A stretch of 64,000 bases of DNA from Pseudomonas sp. CCC3.1 (GTDB lineage: Bacteria; Pseudomonadota; Gammaproteobacteria; Pseudomonadales; Pseudomonadaceae), in contig NZ_CP133778.1 in NCBI RefSeq assembly GCF_034347405.1, positions 4,780,501 through 4,844,500 of the forward strand. Direction: 5' to 3'. Position 1 is the first letter of the stretch; each line of letters begins with the position of its first letter. The position numbers were made by a program, and so were the translations under genes. The notes under the pieces are model-generated. The model saw only the letters and a list, made by a program, of their open reading frames with translations, was not told the DNA's origin and did not search any database. Positions 61,847 through 64,000 of this stretch are shown here, piece by piece.

Positions 61847-62781
61847 GCGAATCACAACAGCATTGGGCTGACCACAAAGAGCGCGGCAATTTCTGGCTGA
61901 TGAAGCTCACCGCCTTCGGGGTCAAAGTGCTCGGTCGCCGCCTGCTGACGCCCGTGCTGTACGCCATCGTGCTGTACTTCTTTTTGTTCGGCCGCAGTGC
62001 CCGGCGCAGCCTCTGGCAATACCAGCAGCGGTTAGCCGACTGGAGCGGGCAACCGGCCTTGCGCCCCACTCAGTGGCGGGTGTTCGGCCAGTTCATGGCC
62101 TTTGCCGATGCGCTGCTCGACAAGCTCGACATGTGGAACGGCCGTCTGAAGATCGAAGACATCGACATCGTCGACCCCGCCCGCCTGCGCGATCAAATGC
62201 GCAGCGAGCGCGGGCAGATGCTGGTCGGTGCGCACCTGGGCAACCTTGAGGTGTGCCGTGCCCTCGCCGAGCTGGGTGAAAAAGTCACCATGAACGTGCT
62301 GGTGCACACCAAACACGCCGAACACTTCAACCGCCTGCTGGGCGAAGCCGGGGCCACCCACCTGCGGCTGATTCAAGTCAGCGAACTCAACCCGGCGGTC
62401 ATGCTGCAACTGAGCCAGCGCCTGGAAAACGGTGAGTGGCTGGCGATTGCCGGTGACCGCGTGCCGCTGCACGGCGGGCGCCATGTGCAGGCTAGCTTTC
62501 TCGGACATCCGGCGCACTTCCCCCAAGGCCCCTGGCTGCTGGCCGGGCTGCTCAAATGCCCGGTCAATTTACTGTTCTGCCTGAAACGCGAAGGCCGTTA
62601 CCGCGTCATCCTCGAACCCTTCGCCGAGGCCGTGCTGTGGCGGCGCAGCGACCGCGAGCAGGTGATTGCCCAATGGGCCGCCCGCTACGCCGAACGGCTG
62701 GGGCATTACTGCCTCGAAGCGCCGCAACAATGGTTTAACTTTTACCCTTTCTGGAAGACCGATGACGATGCATCTGCATGA
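61843..62781 (+). CDS. LpxL/LpxM-like lysophospholipid acyltransferase
   Basis: 312 residues from ATG 61843 (ATGA with the previous stop); six codons earlier ATG 61825 overlaps its own GGAGG and is less likely. A membrane helix LLTPVLYAIVLYFFLFG near residue 37 precedes the acyltransferase domain with MLVGAHLGNLEVCRALAEL near 127 (HxxxxE-type, HLGNLE) and WLAIAGDRVPLHGGRHVQ near 201. It belongs to the lauroyl/myristoyl transferase family and acts at the inner membrane. In these clusters it is thought to acylate the glycolipid part that anchors the polyene in the outer membrane. It overlaps the lyase gene by about 20 bases. Confidence 0.85.
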   Translation: MSESQQHWADHKERGNFWLMKLTAFGVKVLGRRLLTPVLYAIVLYFFLFGRSARRSLWQYQQRLADWSGQPALRPTQWRVFGQFMAFADALLDKLDMWNGRLKIEDIDIVDPARLRDQMRSERGQMLVGAHLGNLEVCRALAELGEKVTMNVLVHTKHAEHFNRLLGEAGATHLRLIQVSELNPAVMLQLSQRLENGEWLAIAGDRVPLHGGRHVQASFLGHPAHFPQGPWLLAGLLKCPVNLLFCLKREGRYRVILEPFAEAVLWRRSDREQVIAQWAARYAERLGHYCLEAPQQWFNFYPFWKTDDDASA

Positions 62782-64000
62782 GCCAGTAACCTTCGGCCAA
62801 ACCCCGCTGCGCATTGAAGACGTGCTGGCCCTGGCCAATCGTCATGCACCCACCCGCTTGCAGGACGATGCCGAGTTTCGCGAACGCATCGCCAAAGGCG
62901 CACGTTTTCTCGATTCATTGCTCGATAAAGAAGGCGTGATCTACGGCGTGACCACTGGCTACGGCGACTCGTGCGTGGTCGCCGTGCCGCTGGAACATGT
63001 GGAAGCGCTGCCGCGTCACCTCTACACCTTTCACGGCTGCGGGTTGGGCAAACTGCTCGACGCCCAAGCCACCCGCGCGGTCTTGGCCGCACGCTTGCAG
63101 TCGCTGTGCCACGGCGTGTCCGGGGTGCGGGTCGAATTGCTGGAACGCCTGCAAGCGTTTATCGCCCACGACGTGCTGCCGCTGATCCCCGAAGAAGGCT
63201 CGGTGGGCGCCAGCGGCGACCTGACGCCGTTGTCTTATGTGGCGGCCACGTTATCTGGCGAGCGCGAAGTGATGTTCAACGGCGAGCGCCGCCTGGCCGC
63301 CGACGTGCACCGGGAACTGGGCTGGACACCGCTGGTGCTGCGCCCCAAAGAAGCGCTGGCGCTGATGAACGGCACCGCCGTGATGACTGGCCTGGCGTGC
63401 CTGGCGTATGCCCGCGCCGACTACCTGCTCAAACTGGCGACCCGCATCACTGCGCTCAATGTCGTGGCGCTGCAAGGCAACCCCGAACATTTCGACGAGC
63501 GCCTGTTCGCCGCCAAGCCGCATCCGGGGCAAATGCAGGTGGCGGCCTGGCTTCGCCAAGACCTGGCCATCGACGCCCCGACTGCGCCATTGCATCGGTT
63601 GCAAGACCGTTACTCGCTGCGCTGCGCGCCCCACGTGCTGGGCGTATTGGCCGACAGCCTGAACTGGCTGCGCGGGTTTATCGAAACAGAACTCAACAGC
63701 GCCAACGACAACCCGATCATCGACGCCGAAGAAGAACGCGTGCTGCACGGCGGGCACTTCTATGGCGGGCACATCGCCTTTGCCATGGACAGCCTCAAGA
63801 CCTTGGTCGCCAACGTCGCCGACCTGCTTGATCGCCAGCTCGCGCTGTTGGTGGACGTGCGTTACAACCACGGCTTGCCAAGCAACCTGTCAGGCGCCAG
63901 CGCAGAACGGGCAATGCTCAACCATGGCTTTAAAGCGGTGCAAATCGGCACTAGCGCCTGGACCGCCGAAGCGCTGAAAAACACCATGCCCGCCAGCGTG
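62762..64000 (+). CDS. Aromatic amino acid (histidine/tyrosine) ammonia-lyase, C-terminus beyond the window
   Basis: 413 residues are visible in a frame open to the last base; the family is about 510-530 long. The start is ATG 62762 or 62768, both inside the acyltransferase gene. IYGVTTGYGDS (near residue 60) and the cofactor triad Ala-Ser-Gly at 150-152 in VGASGDLTPLSY form the MIO group that eliminates ammonia. LNSANDNPIID lies near 310. Around residue 93 the substrate-selecting pair is TFHGCG, not the Ser-His of HutH nor the His-Leu of classic tyrosine lyases as I recall them. In this cluster it most likely makes a cinnamate or coumarate starter. A hut-pathway role is unlikely, as no hut genes are near. 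Confidence 0.88.
   Translation, partial: MTMHLHEPVTFGQTPLRIEDVLALANRHAPTRLQDDAEFRERIAKGARFLDSLLDKEGVIYGVTTGYGDSCVVAVPLEHVEALPRHLYTFHGCGLGKLLDAQATRAVLAARLQSLCHGVSGVRVELLERLQAFIAHDVLPLIPEEGSVGASGDLTPLSYVAATLSGEREVMFNGERRLAADVHRELGWTPLVLRPKEALALMNGTAVMTGLACLAYARADYLLKLATRITALNVVALQGNPEHFDERLFAAKPHPGQMQVAAWLRQDLAIDAPTAPLHRLQDRYSLRCAPHVLGVLADSLNWLRGFIETELNSANDNPIIDAEEERVLHGGHFYGGHIAFAMDSLKTLVANVADLLDRQLALLVDVRYNHGLPSNLSGASAERAMLNHGFKAVQIGTSAWTAEALKNTMPASV

Overview
The window is chromosomal DNA from a Pseudomonas, most likely of the P. fluorescens group. Three things point there. The gene order closely matches my memory of the P. aeruginosa PAO1 block from the LPS outer-core genes through waaF, glnE, aceEF, dipA, msrA, rlmJ, nhaP2, mscK and selO. 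The protein motifs are typical of the genus. The intergenic gaps carry Pseudomonas REP hairpins. All family and synteny statements rest on recall and reading by eye; no search was run.

1-6397 (minus strand) is the outer part of the LPS core locus: a truncated glycosyltransferase, an Ssg-like glycosyltransferase, the DnpA-type de-N-acetylase, Mig-14, the WapH-type glycosyltransferase and the WapO-type carbamoyltransferase, mostly with overlapping ends. 6398-17795 (plus strand) is an accessory insertion that splits the LPS locus. It holds two very large paralogous toxin-like proteins, whose C-termini carry a GExH / LEH / H signature of the EreA/ChaN/TIKI-like hydrolase clan. Between them lies a TonB-dependent receptor resembling the PQQ receptor PqqU (YncD). 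17809-24757 (minus) resumes the LPS core: waaF, waaC, waaG, waaP and three further kinase-fold genes, seven genes with no spacing.

24962-38869 is housekeeping: glnE, the pyruvate dehydrogenase genes aceE-aceF (with a paired palindromic operator candidate upstream), a PhoD-like phosphodiesterase, the c-di-GMP phosphodiesterase dipA, msrA and rlmJ. 38959-46066 holds a small unknown gene, the divergent proline genes putP and putA around a control region with six GTTGCA motifs, and a small membrane protein gene. 46314-56522 holds nhaP2, mscK, selO, an SLC13/TrkA-C transporter, trxC and a ParA-type ATPase.

56859-64000 (plus) is the first half of an aryl polyene (APE, xanthomonadin-like) pigment cluster: a chain-length-factor-like ketosynthase protein, two acyltransferases, two acyl carrier proteins, a six-helix membrane protein, an acyl-ACP ligase fused to a FabA/Z-type dehydratase, a family 2 glycosyltransferase and an aromatic amino acid ammonia-lyase cut by the window end. 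Nearly all junctions overlap by a few bases. The lyase presumably makes the aryl acid starter, the ligase loads it onto an ACP, and the missing right half should supply the remaining ketosynthases, reductase and export proteins.

The least explained content is the toxin pair inside the LPS locus. Both genes have a ribosome binding site lying in an inverted repeat. REP elements of two families occupy eight or more gaps. No tRNA, rRNA, CRISPR array, integrase or insertion sequence was recognised.
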